This document shows positions 1 through 6,090 of a stretch of DNA of 7,281 nucleotides, one piece after another. The notes beneath the pieces were generated by a model that ran no database searches, had not been told where the DNA came from, and saw nothing but the letters and a program-made list of their open reading frames with translations. The stretch comes from CBFDBT01 sp965603115 (GTDB lineage Bacteria > Pseudomonadota > Alphaproteobacteria > Sphingomonadales > Kordiimonadaceae): contig CBFDBT010000139.1 in NCBI GenBank assembly GCA_965603115.1, forward strand, positions 1 to 7,281, given 5' to 3'. A program made the translations under genes and the position numbers. The first letter of the stretch is position 1. Every line of letters begins with the position of its first letter.

Positions 1-1258
1 CTCCTATAGCAATAGGAAAATCAAAGTGAGTGTTTGGATTTGAGGATGTTTTATTTTTGAAGTTCGTATATTTGAAATTCAATGAACTGGCATCATCAAT
101 AATCCATGAGCCTTCAATAATTGCAATATCAAGAGTTGCTTTACTAGTTACACCGGCTGAAGGGTTTTCAAATGCGCTTATGCTTGCAAACTCATTAGTA
201 CGGTCAGAGTTTCTGTAGCTTGCATCAAGCAAAACGTTGTCCGTTGGTGCAAAAGTTAGCTTACCAAAAAACTCGTCGCGCGTACTGCTATAATTTGGGA
301 CCTCACCGTATGCGTTACTGGCATTGTCACGTTTGCTTGTCGGCCGGTAGTATGACGTATAGAAAAAGAGCTTATCTTTTAAAATTGGCCCGCCAAGGCT
401 GGCTGTAAGCCACCGCCTGTCTTCGTCATATTCAACGGGTGAATCACCAGTTTTCTGTTCGCCAGTCATGCCCGCTGTTTGTATTTGGTATTTCACTTCA
501 CCGTGAAATTCGTTTGTGCCACTTCTACTGCTTGTATTAACCAAGAAACCGCCAGAACGGTTAAAGCCAACTCCCGTTGCACCACCACGAATAATCGACA
601 CATGAGCAATATCGTGTGAAGAGGGTTCAGCAGAAAGTGTTCCAAACATAGGCAGGGAGACATCAACACCATCAAATTGGTAATTGTTGTCCTGTCCGTT
701 ACCGCCAGCACTTGGACCACGAACAGAAAGTTCGCTATACTGAACACCAGGAATAAGTTTTTGCAGATCGCGGTATTCTTGGCCAACTGGCACGCCGTCA
801 ATGACATCAGCGCCAATAGAGTTTATCAAAGAACCAATACCACTGTCTAAATCACTGGCAAAACCCGTTACAACAATTTCTTCAATGCTTGAATCAAAAG
901 CTATATCAACATCTGTGTTTTGCTGTAGAGCAACGGTTATCACCCGCTTTTGGGTGCTGCCATCCGCAAACGTAAATGTAATTTCATAGGATCCAGGAGG
1001 AAGTAAAGGCAACCGATAATTACCACTAGAACCAGATGTAGTCGTTCTTACACCCGGCAAATTGGGGCCTCTTGCCTCAATCGTAACACCTGATAAGGCT
1101 GAACCATCAGCTTGCGTTACTGTACCATTAACACCACCAGCTTGCTGCGCCACTGCTGGCATAGTGAAAAGTGCAGCACTGAACAGCAAAGCTGTCTTCA
1201 GTGAGGCGCGGCTTTTGCCCCTGTGCGTATTTGTCAAATTTTTCGGATTCTTTATCAT
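1..1258 (-). CDS. TonB-dependent receptor, Oar-like, N-terminal part (truncated by window edge)
   Basis: Outer-membrane receptor for energised uptake of a substrate that the sequence does not identify. Read on the minus strand there is an unbroken frame of 419 codons running off the left edge. Residues 1-37 are a long signal peptide: basic N-region, hydrophobic LLFSAALF, cleavage after AVA37. Residues 41-122 form a carboxypeptidase-regulatory-like beta-sandwich (GxVxxxDGSALSGVTI, then SGNYRLPLLPPGSYEI). A TonB-box-like EEIVVTG lies at 126-132. The plug follows at about 143-250, with LSVRGPSAGG, FDGVDV and VSIIRGGATGVGFNRSGG. The early barrel carries the Oar-type motif GGPILKDKLFFY at 289-300. 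Most of the barrel is missing. The start is well fixed: GGGGAG lies 6 nt upstream, and an in-frame TGA sits one codon before the ATG. The gene is divergent from the peptidoglycan-hydrolase lipoprotein across a regulatory gap. The family is sure, the substrate unknown. Confidence 0.93.
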   Translation of the reverse strand, partial: MIKNPKNLTNTHRGKSRASLKTALLFSAALFTMPAVAQQAGGVNGTVTQADGSALSGVTIEARGPNLPGVRTTTSGSSGNYRLPLLPPGSYEITFTFADGSTQKRVITVALQQNTDVDIAFDSSIEEIVVTGFASDLDSGIGSLINSIGADVIDGVPVGQEYRDLQKLIPGVQYSELSVRGPSAGGNGQDNNYQFDGVDVSLPMFGTLSAEPSSHDIAHVSIIRGGATGVGFNRSGGFLVNTSSRSGTNEFHGEVKYQIQTAGMTGEQKTGDSPVEYDEDRRWLTASLGGPILKDKLFFYTSYYRPTSKRDNASNAYGEVPNYSSTRDEFFGKLTFAPTDNVLLDASYRNSDRTNEFASISAFENPSAGVTSKATLDIAIIEGSWIIDDASSLNFKYTNFKNKTSSNPNTHFDFPIAIG

Positions 1259-1324
1259 TTTTCACTCCCCATAGAAGTTAGATAGGATAGGCTGATCGTC
1301 AATCACTCGCCTAAAAGGTTTAAT

Positions 1325-1353
1325 ATTAAATAATTGAGGGAAAATAACATCAA
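1325..1353 (-). promoter_or_regulatory. Candidate sigma-70 promoter of the TonB-dependent receptor
   Basis: On the minus strand a -35 box TTGATG (1353-1348) is followed, after exactly 17 bases, by a -10 box TTTAAT (1330-1325). Matches to TTGACA and TATAAT are four and five of six. Transcription would start near 1318, leaving a leader of about 60 nt before the receptor ATG at 1258. The site lies in AT-rich sequence directly downstream of the direct repeat at 1369-1382. The spacing and position are seen in the sequence. Promoter activity is inferred, because AT-rich DNA gives chance matches. Confidence 0.42.
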
Positions 1354-1368
1354 TTTTAGTTAAAAGTC

Positions 1369-1444
1369 AAATACCAATTTGATGCCACTGCATTAATCTT
1401 GCAATAATAGTAAGCGTATTATACATAATGAAATACCAATATGA
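1369..1444. repeat. Pair of 14-bp direct repeats, possible operator sites
   Basis: AAATACCAATTTGA at 1369-1382 and AAATACCAATATGA at 1431-1444 differ at one base. Their starts are 62 bp apart, close to six helical turns, so both would face the same side of the DNA. Similarity extends a little on both sides (A.T before, CC after). The first copy is also the core of a perfect dyad, TCAAAT-ACCA-ATTTGA (1367-1382); the second is not. Both copies lie upstream of the candidate receptor -35 box and between two divergent genes. Part of the first copy, ATACCAATTT, resembles one half of the operator known for UxuR/ExuR-type GntR regulators. That resemblance is weak evidence of regulator class. Confidence 0.4.
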
Positions 1445-1510
1445 GACCTTTAGGTAAAATTACTGTCTTTTATTGGATATGCTAATCACTTAAACTGGCG
1501 AGGTTTTTAA

Positions 1511-1681
1511 ATGTGTTCCAGCCCCTCAAAGAGGGCTTATGAATCAACACTGGAGGGCTCAACAATTTTATTTGCTTTGATGGAAAAATATTTCCCTGAT
1601 GACCTCTATAAACTATTACATATCGAACCTTGGTTACAAAACTGCTTTAATATGAATGAATCAAAGCCCGAAATAGAATAA
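1511..1681 (+). CDS. Small hypothetical protein, 56 residues
   Basis: An open frame of 56 codons that I do not recognise. It begins MCSSPSKRAYEST, then has a helix-like stretch with ILFALMEKYFPDDLYKLL, and ends MNESKPEIE. No signal peptide or membrane segment is apparent. Support comes from a strong Shine-Dalgarno (GGCGAGG, 1497-1503) 7 nt before the ATG, an in-frame TAA directly upstream that fixes the start, and placement 20 bp before the GH3-NamZ lipoprotein in the same direction, as in a two-gene operon. The amphipathic, aromatic-rich composition looks more protein-like than random AT-rich sequence. Against it: the frame is short, I know no homologue, and codons 4-9 overlap a hairpin (1520-1537). 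It could instead be a leader peptide or a chance frame within the lipoprotein's 5' leader. Confidence 0.42.
   Translation: MCSSPSKRAYESTLEGSTILFALMEKYFPDDLYKLLHIEPWLQNCFNMNESKPEIE
1520..1559 (+). other. Hairpin with two alternative 3' arms in the leader of the lipoprotein operon
   Basis: AGCCCCTC (1520-1527) can pair with GAGGGCT (1531-1537) around an AAA loop, with one bulged C. The same GAGGGCT recurs at 1553-1559, so the upstream arm could pair with either copy. No T tract follows, so this is not a standard intrinsic terminator. It lies inside the small 56-codon frame. The pairing is visible in the sequence; any regulatory role is speculation. Confidence 0.2.
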
Positions 1682-1701
1682 AAATAAGGACTGTTTAGTT
1701 T

Positions 1702-4635
1702 ATGAAAAAACAATTTAGGGCCTTGGTTTGCTTGATAGTGCCCACACTCCTATTTTCCTGTAGTGAGAAGATCAATCTTAAGCCGCCATTAATGGTTGAA
1801 GAGCTAACCAAAAACCACAAAATAGAACAGAAGATCATTCTGGATTTACGCTATTTCTGTGATAAAGAAATGGAAGACGGCAAATGCCGCAAACCCTTCA
1901 CCCGCATGAATTCTGCTGTTAAAAAATTACTAAAGCAACACAGCATTGGCGGTATCATTTTGTTTGCCGAAAATATTCAAACCATCAAGCAGACCGTTAC
2001 TTTAACCCATGAGCTTCAAAAAGCCGCCAAAAAGAATATCACGCACATCCCGCTCTTGATCTCGATTGACCAAGAAGGCGGTAAAGTTACCCGATTACCC
2101 CAAGACTGGTCATCTGGCATGGCAGGGAATATGGCGATCGGCGCGGCTCCAAAAGCTATACAAGGGGATATAGCACGAGATGTTGGGCGTGTGATGGGCC
2201 AAGAACTGCGCATGTTAGGCATAAATGTCAACCACGCCCCCGTTCTCGATGTGAACATAAACCCCCTAAACCCAGTTATAAACACACGCTCTTTTTCTGA
2301 CGATCCTGCTGTAGTGGCGACACTAGGCTTAGCGCTTTCAGAAGGCCTTCTTAGTTCTGGCGTAGCCCCAACACTAAAACACTTCCCCGGGCACGGCGAT
2401 ACACATGTCGATAGCCACCTTGGTCTTCCTCTGGTTCAGCACAGCCGAGAAGAAGTTGATGCCCTAGACTTGTTTCCATTCAAGCAAGTTATAAAGGCAG
2501 GCAAAGCACCTATTATCATGACCGCTCACATTCAATACCCTGCCCTTGATGATAGCTTGATAGCCACCAAAGATGGAGAGAAGATTATAGTCCCAGCGAC
2601 TTTTTCGCGTAAAATAATCACGGACCTCCTGCGCCATGAGTATCAATATGATGGTGTTGTTGTGTCTGACGCAATGAACATGAAGGCTATTACAAATATT
2701 GCTGACCCTGAAGATGCTGTTATAAAAAGTTTTGCAGCCGGTGTGGACATTGCAGAAATGCCCTATGCTATCCGCTCCATGGAGGACATAGACAAATTTT
2801 CAGGCTTTATAGACACTATTGCCAAGAATGTTGCTCAAGATGAAGCGTTAGACGCAAGCGTTTCACGCATACTATCCCTTAAGAAATTTCTGAATATCAA
2901 TGAAGATGCACAAAGGCCGCTTCGCTACAAACTCAACAAAGCTAAGGCTCATTTCAATCGACCTGATAAGCGAATAGTTGAAATAAAGCTAGCCGAACAA
3001 TCCATCACGCTTTTAAAAGCGCCTGGAGACGACCTTCAGCTTAATGACAAGTCAGTGCTGGTCATTATGCCAAGCCCAGACCTCGCCGCGGCTTTTGGTC
3101 AAAGTTTATCTGACCGACTAAAAAGCAAGGTTAAAGCTTTGGCTTTTGTAGATATCACTAAAGAGATGTTGCCTGATTTAATCGACGTCGCAGATGTGGT
3201 CATTGCAGGTAACATCACACCACAAAGCAGCCCCGTCGACTTGGGCGGGATGGCAGATCATTTGGATGGTATGGCGCAAGATGCCAAGATCAACCTCTTG
3301 CTTGGTGACCTTTTCAAATTGGTGCGCGAGAAAGAGAAAAAGTCCATTTTCACAAGCATGCGATTTCCCACCGACGCAATGGTCCATATTGATGCTGTAG
3401 ATCAGGCCTATGCGCTTTATAATTTCAAAACACGTCTTGGGCCAAATGGTGTGCCAATGAACGCCAGCTTTGATGCCTTAGCCGACATTTTAGCCGGAAT
3501 GAATCAAGCCGTTGGCCACCTACCAATGCGCTTGGGACATGAACTGACAGTTGGTGCTGACAGAGAATATCTCATAAGCAAACTCACTCAAGATAAACGC
3601 CTTGCCCTCATGGTCAATCAAAGCTCCCTCGTCAAGAATGGTCATCTAGTGGACCACTTGCTTACAAGCGGCGCCACTATTGAAAAACTGTTTGCTGTAG
3701 AGCATGGCGTGCGCGGCAAAGCCGATGCAGGAGAGGTCGTGACGGACGGGCGCGACAGCCGCACAGGAATAGCCATCACCTCGCTCTATGGCGCAAAAAA
3801 GCAGCCAAGCGCAAGTGACCTTGCCAATGTTGATTTGCTGGTCTTTGATATACAAGATGTTGGTGTTCGGTTTTTTACCTATATAAGCTCACTCCACTAT
3901 CTTATGGAAAGCTGTGCAGAAACAAAGACGCCGCTAGTTGTTCTAGATCGTCCCAACCCAAATGGTGCCTTTATTGATGGGCCAATATTAAAGCCTGAAT
4001 TCAAGAGCTTTGTCGGCATGCACCCTATCCCTATTCTCCACGGCATGACTCTGGGTGAACTTGCGCGTATGATTAACGGTGAAGGCTGGCTAAAGGGTGG
4101 AGCAGTGTGTGATCTAACTGTTGTTCCTGTTCAAAATTATCGCCACTCTGACCCTTATGATTTACCTGTTCGACCCTCCCCCAATTTGCCCAATAGCCAA
4201 GCCATAAAACTCTATCCCTCGCTCGCCTTTTTTGAGGCGACGGACATAAGTGTTGGTCGCGGTACAGCCTTTCCATTTCAGGTCTTGGGTGGTGTAAAAA
4301 AAGAGCTTGGCAACTTCAGTTTCAAGCCTGTTTCAACACCTGGCGCAGCAAAGTCACCCAAACATATGAACGAGATACTTTATGGTGAAGACCTCCGTAA
4401 AAGTACCGCTGAAGGCCTTGATCTTTCAACTTTCCTAGCATGGCAAAATAAAATGAAGGCTAAAGGGCTAACGCTTATCACAAACCCAAAGTGGCTAAAT
4501 AAACTGGCAGGGACTGATAAACTGGGCCAGCAAGTTGAGGCGGGGCTGAGCCAAAAACAGATCAAAGCCAGTTGGCAAGAAGGCTTGAATAGGTTTAAAG
4601 CAAAAAGAAAACTATATCTGCTCTATCCAGACTGA
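1702..4635 (+). CDS. Lipoprotein with fused NagZ-type GH3 and NamZ (DUF1343, GH171) domains: peptidoglycan exo-glycosidase
   Basis: A two-enzyme protein predicted to trim peptidoglycan strands from the non-reducing end. Residues 1-20 are a lipoprotein signal with lipobox LFSC20; Ser follows Cys, so E. coli Lol rules would place it in the outer membrane. The GH3 beta-N-acetylglucosaminidase barrel spans about 40-400: IDQEGGKVTRLP (122-133), KHFPGHGDTHVDSH (226-239) with the NagZ-specific D237/H239 acid-base dyad, and VVSDAMNM (320-327) with nucleophile D323. A Rossmann-like GH3 C-terminal domain covers about 425-612, as in the two-domain B. subtilis NagZ. Residues 617-977 are a full DUF1343/NamZ domain: LMVNQSSLVKNG, VEHGVRGKADAGE (666-678), LLVFDIQDVGVRFFTYIS (712-729), LDRPNPNG, HGMTLGELARM and RPSPNLP. 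In B. subtilis NagZ and NamZ are separate neighbouring genes. AAGGA (1686-1690) lies 11 nt before the ATG. C53 and C62 may form a disulfide. Domain calls are firm; cooperative action is inferred. Confidence 0.95.
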   Translation: MKKQFRALVCLIVPTLLFSCSEKINLKPPLMVEELTKNHKIEQKIILDLRYFCDKEMEDGKCRKPFTRMNSAVKKLLKQHSIGGIILFAENIQTIKQTVTLTHELQKAAKKNITHIPLLISIDQEGGKVTRLPQDWSSGMAGNMAIGAAPKAIQGDIARDVGRVMGQELRMLGINVNHAPVLDVNINPLNPVINTRSFSDDPAVVATLGLALSEGLLSSGVAPTLKHFPGHGDTHVDSHLGLPLVQHSREEVDALDLFPFKQVIKAGKAPIIMTAHIQYPALDDSLIATKDGEKIIVPATFSRKIITDLLRHEYQYDGVVVSDAMNMKAITNIADPEDAVIKSFAAGVDIAEMPYAIRSMEDIDKFSGFIDTIAKNVAQDEALDASVSRILSLKKFLNINEDAQRPLRYKLNKAKAHFNRPDKRIVEIKLAEQSITLLKAPGDDLQLNDKSVLVIMPSPDLAAAFGQSLSDRLKSKVKALAFVDITKEMLPDLIDVADVVIAGNITPQSSPVDLGGMADHLDGMAQDAKINLLLGDLFKLVREKEKKSIFTSMRFPTDAMVHIDAVDQAYALYNFKTRLGPNGVPMNASFDALADILAGMNQAVGHLPMRLGHELTVGADREYLISKLTQDKRLALMVNQSSLVKNGHLVDHLLTSGATIEKLFAVEHGVRGKADAGEVVTDGRDSRTGIAITSLYGAKKQPSASDLANVDLLVFDIQDVGVRFFTYISSLHYLMESCAETKTPLVVLDRPNPNGAFIDGPILKPEFKSFVGMHPIPILHGMTLGELARMINGEGWLKGGAVCDLTVVPVQNYRHSDPYDLPVRPSPNLPNSQAIKLYPSLAFFEATDISVGRGTAFPFQVLGGVKKELGNFSFKPVSTPGAAKSPKHMNEILYGEDLRKSTAEGLDLSTFLAWQNKMKAKGLTLITNPKWLNKLAGTDKLGQQVEAGLSQKQIKASWQEGLNRFKAKRKLYLLYPD

Positions 4636-4684
4636 ATATGTATCCTTTGTGTGATTTCAATGTGACAATGAAAGCTCGATACAC

Positions 4685-4699
4685 TTGCCCTTAGGGCAA
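4685..4699. terminator. Short GC-rich hairpin between convergent genes
   Basis: TTGCCC-TTA-GGGCAA forms a perfect 6-bp stem with a three-base loop, 50 bp after the lipoprotein stop and 23 bp beyond the amidase stop. Its position between convergent genes suits a bidirectional transcription end. No U-rich tract follows on either strand, so it does not meet the usual criteria for an intrinsic terminator. It could simply be a chance palindrome. The rest of the gap 4636-4721 shows nothing further. Confidence 0.25.
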
Positions 4700-4721
4700 C
4701 ACTATGGGGATTTCCGCCCAG

Positions 4722-6089
4722 CTAAGGGTTTTTGGCGTGACTACGTACAAAAGCGGTAAAGGCAGGCACCCACGGTGTTTGGTCGGTGTTTCTAAGGTGA
4801 CTAAAAGACGCCATGCAATTGCCTACAATCAGACCATCACGCGCACCGTCAATGCCAAAGCCCCGCTTGATAGCGTAAGCATATTTGCTGTCATCAGGCA
4901 GGCCTTTAAGTTGTGCATAGTGAAATTCATGGGCCTGCAACGGCTCGTTAGAGCTTGCCATACTGCCCCACGGCGCGGCACCTGTTTCTTCTAACTTTAC
5001 AAAGCCTCTGCCCTGAGGCCGCTCTGACATAACAATATTCCCCGATATTATCCCCACCATTTCAGCGCTATGTCCTCGCCAGCTTATGCTATTGCTAAGA
5101 TACATCAAACCACCACATTCAGCGTAGCAAGGCAGACCAGACTCCAGAGCCTTTTTAATCGAAGTGCGCATGGATCCATTATTGTGCAGCTCTTGCAATT
5201 GCATCTCGGGAAATCCGCCACCAAGGAAAAGCCCGTCACAGGGCGGGAGAGCTTTGTCGTGCAGCGCATCGAAAAAAACCAACTTGGCCCCCGCGCGTTC
5301 AAAAGCCTCTAGGTCATCAGGGTAATAAAAACCAAAAGCTGCATCACGTGCGACAGCGATGGTGATATCAGTTGTTTGGCTCTGCTGCGAGCTAGTATCG
5401 GTGACAATAGAATCCCCTTGCAACGCCATCAATAGATCAAGGTTAATACCGCCTTCAACTGAGGCTGTAAGCTTGTCTATAACTTGAGCAGCGCTTTTCA
5501 TCTCATTAGCCGGCATTAGCCCTAAATGACGCTCCGGAATTTCCATATCAGGCGACCTGCCCAAGGCACCTAATATTGGAATATCAGTATAATTCTCAAC
5601 GGCTTGGCGCAGCTTGCCTTCGTGGCGTGTGCCACCTGTTTTATTTAGGATAACCCCTGCGATATTCACTTGTTTGTCAAAGGCTTGATAGCCTTGCAAA
5701 AGCGGGGCTATGCCGCGGGTTATGCCCTCACAGTCTATAACCAAAACCACAGGTAGGGATAAAAGACTAGCGAGGGCGGCATTGCTATCACTGCCGTCTG
5801 CGGCAAGCCCGTCAAAAAGGCCTTTGCTACCTTCGATAAAGTTAACGTCATTGCCTGCTGATTTTTGAGTGAAAAGCTGAAGGATTTCCTCATGGCTTTG
5901 CGCATTGAAGTCTAGATTATAGCAGGGTTTGTTACTGGCAGCGGCTAGCCAAATGGGGTCAATATAGTCCGGGCCGCGCTTAAAAGTTTGAACCAACAAA
6001 CCGCGTTTGACCATAGCCCCTGCCAACCCAATAGAGACACTGGTTTTACCAGAAGATTTGTGGGCAGCAGATACGTAAAAAGAGGCCAT
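4722..6089 (-). CDS. CobB/DsrN-type glutamine-dependent a,c-diamide synthase (possible siroheme amidase)
   Basis: ATP- and glutamine-dependent amidase of 455 residues that converts carboxylate side chains of a modified tetrapyrrole to amides. The N-terminal half is a dethiobiotin-synthetase-like P-loop domain: SAAHKSSGKTS (7-17) with Walker-A K15, then TFKRGPDYIDPIWL (35-48), the substrate and phosphate motif of the family. The C-terminal half (about 241-455) is a class I glutamine amidotransferase: LFLGGGFPEMQ (287-297), YAECGGLMYLS (322-332) with nucleophile C325, AHEFHY (386-391), and MASFSHLR with the presumed catalytic H431. I chose the ATG at 6089, not 6134: the upstream 15 residues overlap the preceding gene, and the family normally begins right before this P-loop. 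The start lies one base after the TrpD2 stop, implying translational coupling. No cobalamin gene is near, so a DsrN-like role on siroheme is as likely as cobyrinate amidation. Confidence 0.85.
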   Translation of the reverse strand: MASFYVSAAHKSSGKTSVSIGLAGAMVKRGLLVQTFKRGPDYIDPIWLAAASNKPCYNLDFNAQSHEEILQLFTQKSAGNDVNFIEGSKGLFDGLAADGSDSNAALASLLSLPVVLVIDCEGITRGIAPLLQGYQAFDKQVNIAGVILNKTGGTRHEGKLRQAVENYTDIPILGALGRSPDMEIPERHLGLMPANEMKSAAQVIDKLTASVEGGINLDLLMALQGDSIVTDTSSQQSQTTDITIAVARDAAFGFYYPDDLEAFERAGAKLVFFDALHDKALPPCDGLFLGGGFPEMQLQELHNNGSMRTSIKKALESGLPCYAECGGLMYLSNSISWRGHSAEMVGIISGNIVMSERPQGRGFVKLEETGAAPWGSMASSNEPLQAHEFHYAQLKGLPDDSKYAYAIKRGFGIDGARDGLIVGNCMASFSHLRNTDQTPWVPAFTAFVRSHAKNP

Positions 6090-6090
6090 T

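Larger units (their letters stand above)
1259..1510. other. Divergent intergenic region
   Basis: This AT-rich gap separates the minus-strand receptor from the plus-strand small gene and lipoprotein. It holds the receptor ribosome binding site (GGGGAG, 1270-1265), the candidate receptor promoter and the two direct repeats listed separately. Rightward transcription must also start here or just downstream. The best plus-strand match is TTGCAA (1399-1404) with CATAAT (1424-1429), but the 19-base spacing is poor, so I do not call it as a promoter. No RNA gene or larger open frame is evident. Confidence 0.6.

Noticed and set aside
481..510. Third copy of the TTGGTATTT-like motif inside the receptor gene
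   Set aside because: The match is partial (TTTGGTATTTCA) and explained by the receptor's coding sequence, so I treat it as chance.
493..816. Minus-strand open frame of 107 codons
   Set aside because: It is an alternative reading frame of the TonB receptor plug region, which is continuous and motif-rich in the true frame.
1369..1444. CRISPR array
   Set aside because: Only two short direct repeats exist, with a single spacer-like interval and no adjacent cas gene. An operator pair is a simpler reading.
3178..3400. Overlapping open frames on both strands inside the lipoprotein gene
   Set aside because: Both sit wholly within the GH3 C-terminal domain coding sequence and have low-complexity, motif-free products.
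4685..4699. Strong bidirectional rho-independent terminator
   Set aside because: The stem is only 6 bp and no U tract follows on either strand, so I kept it only as a low-confidence site.
4704..4994. Plus-strand open frame of 96 codons
   Set aside because: It lies antisense to the amidase C-terminus, whose motifs are clear, and the translated sequence has no recognisable domain. It is a shadow frame.
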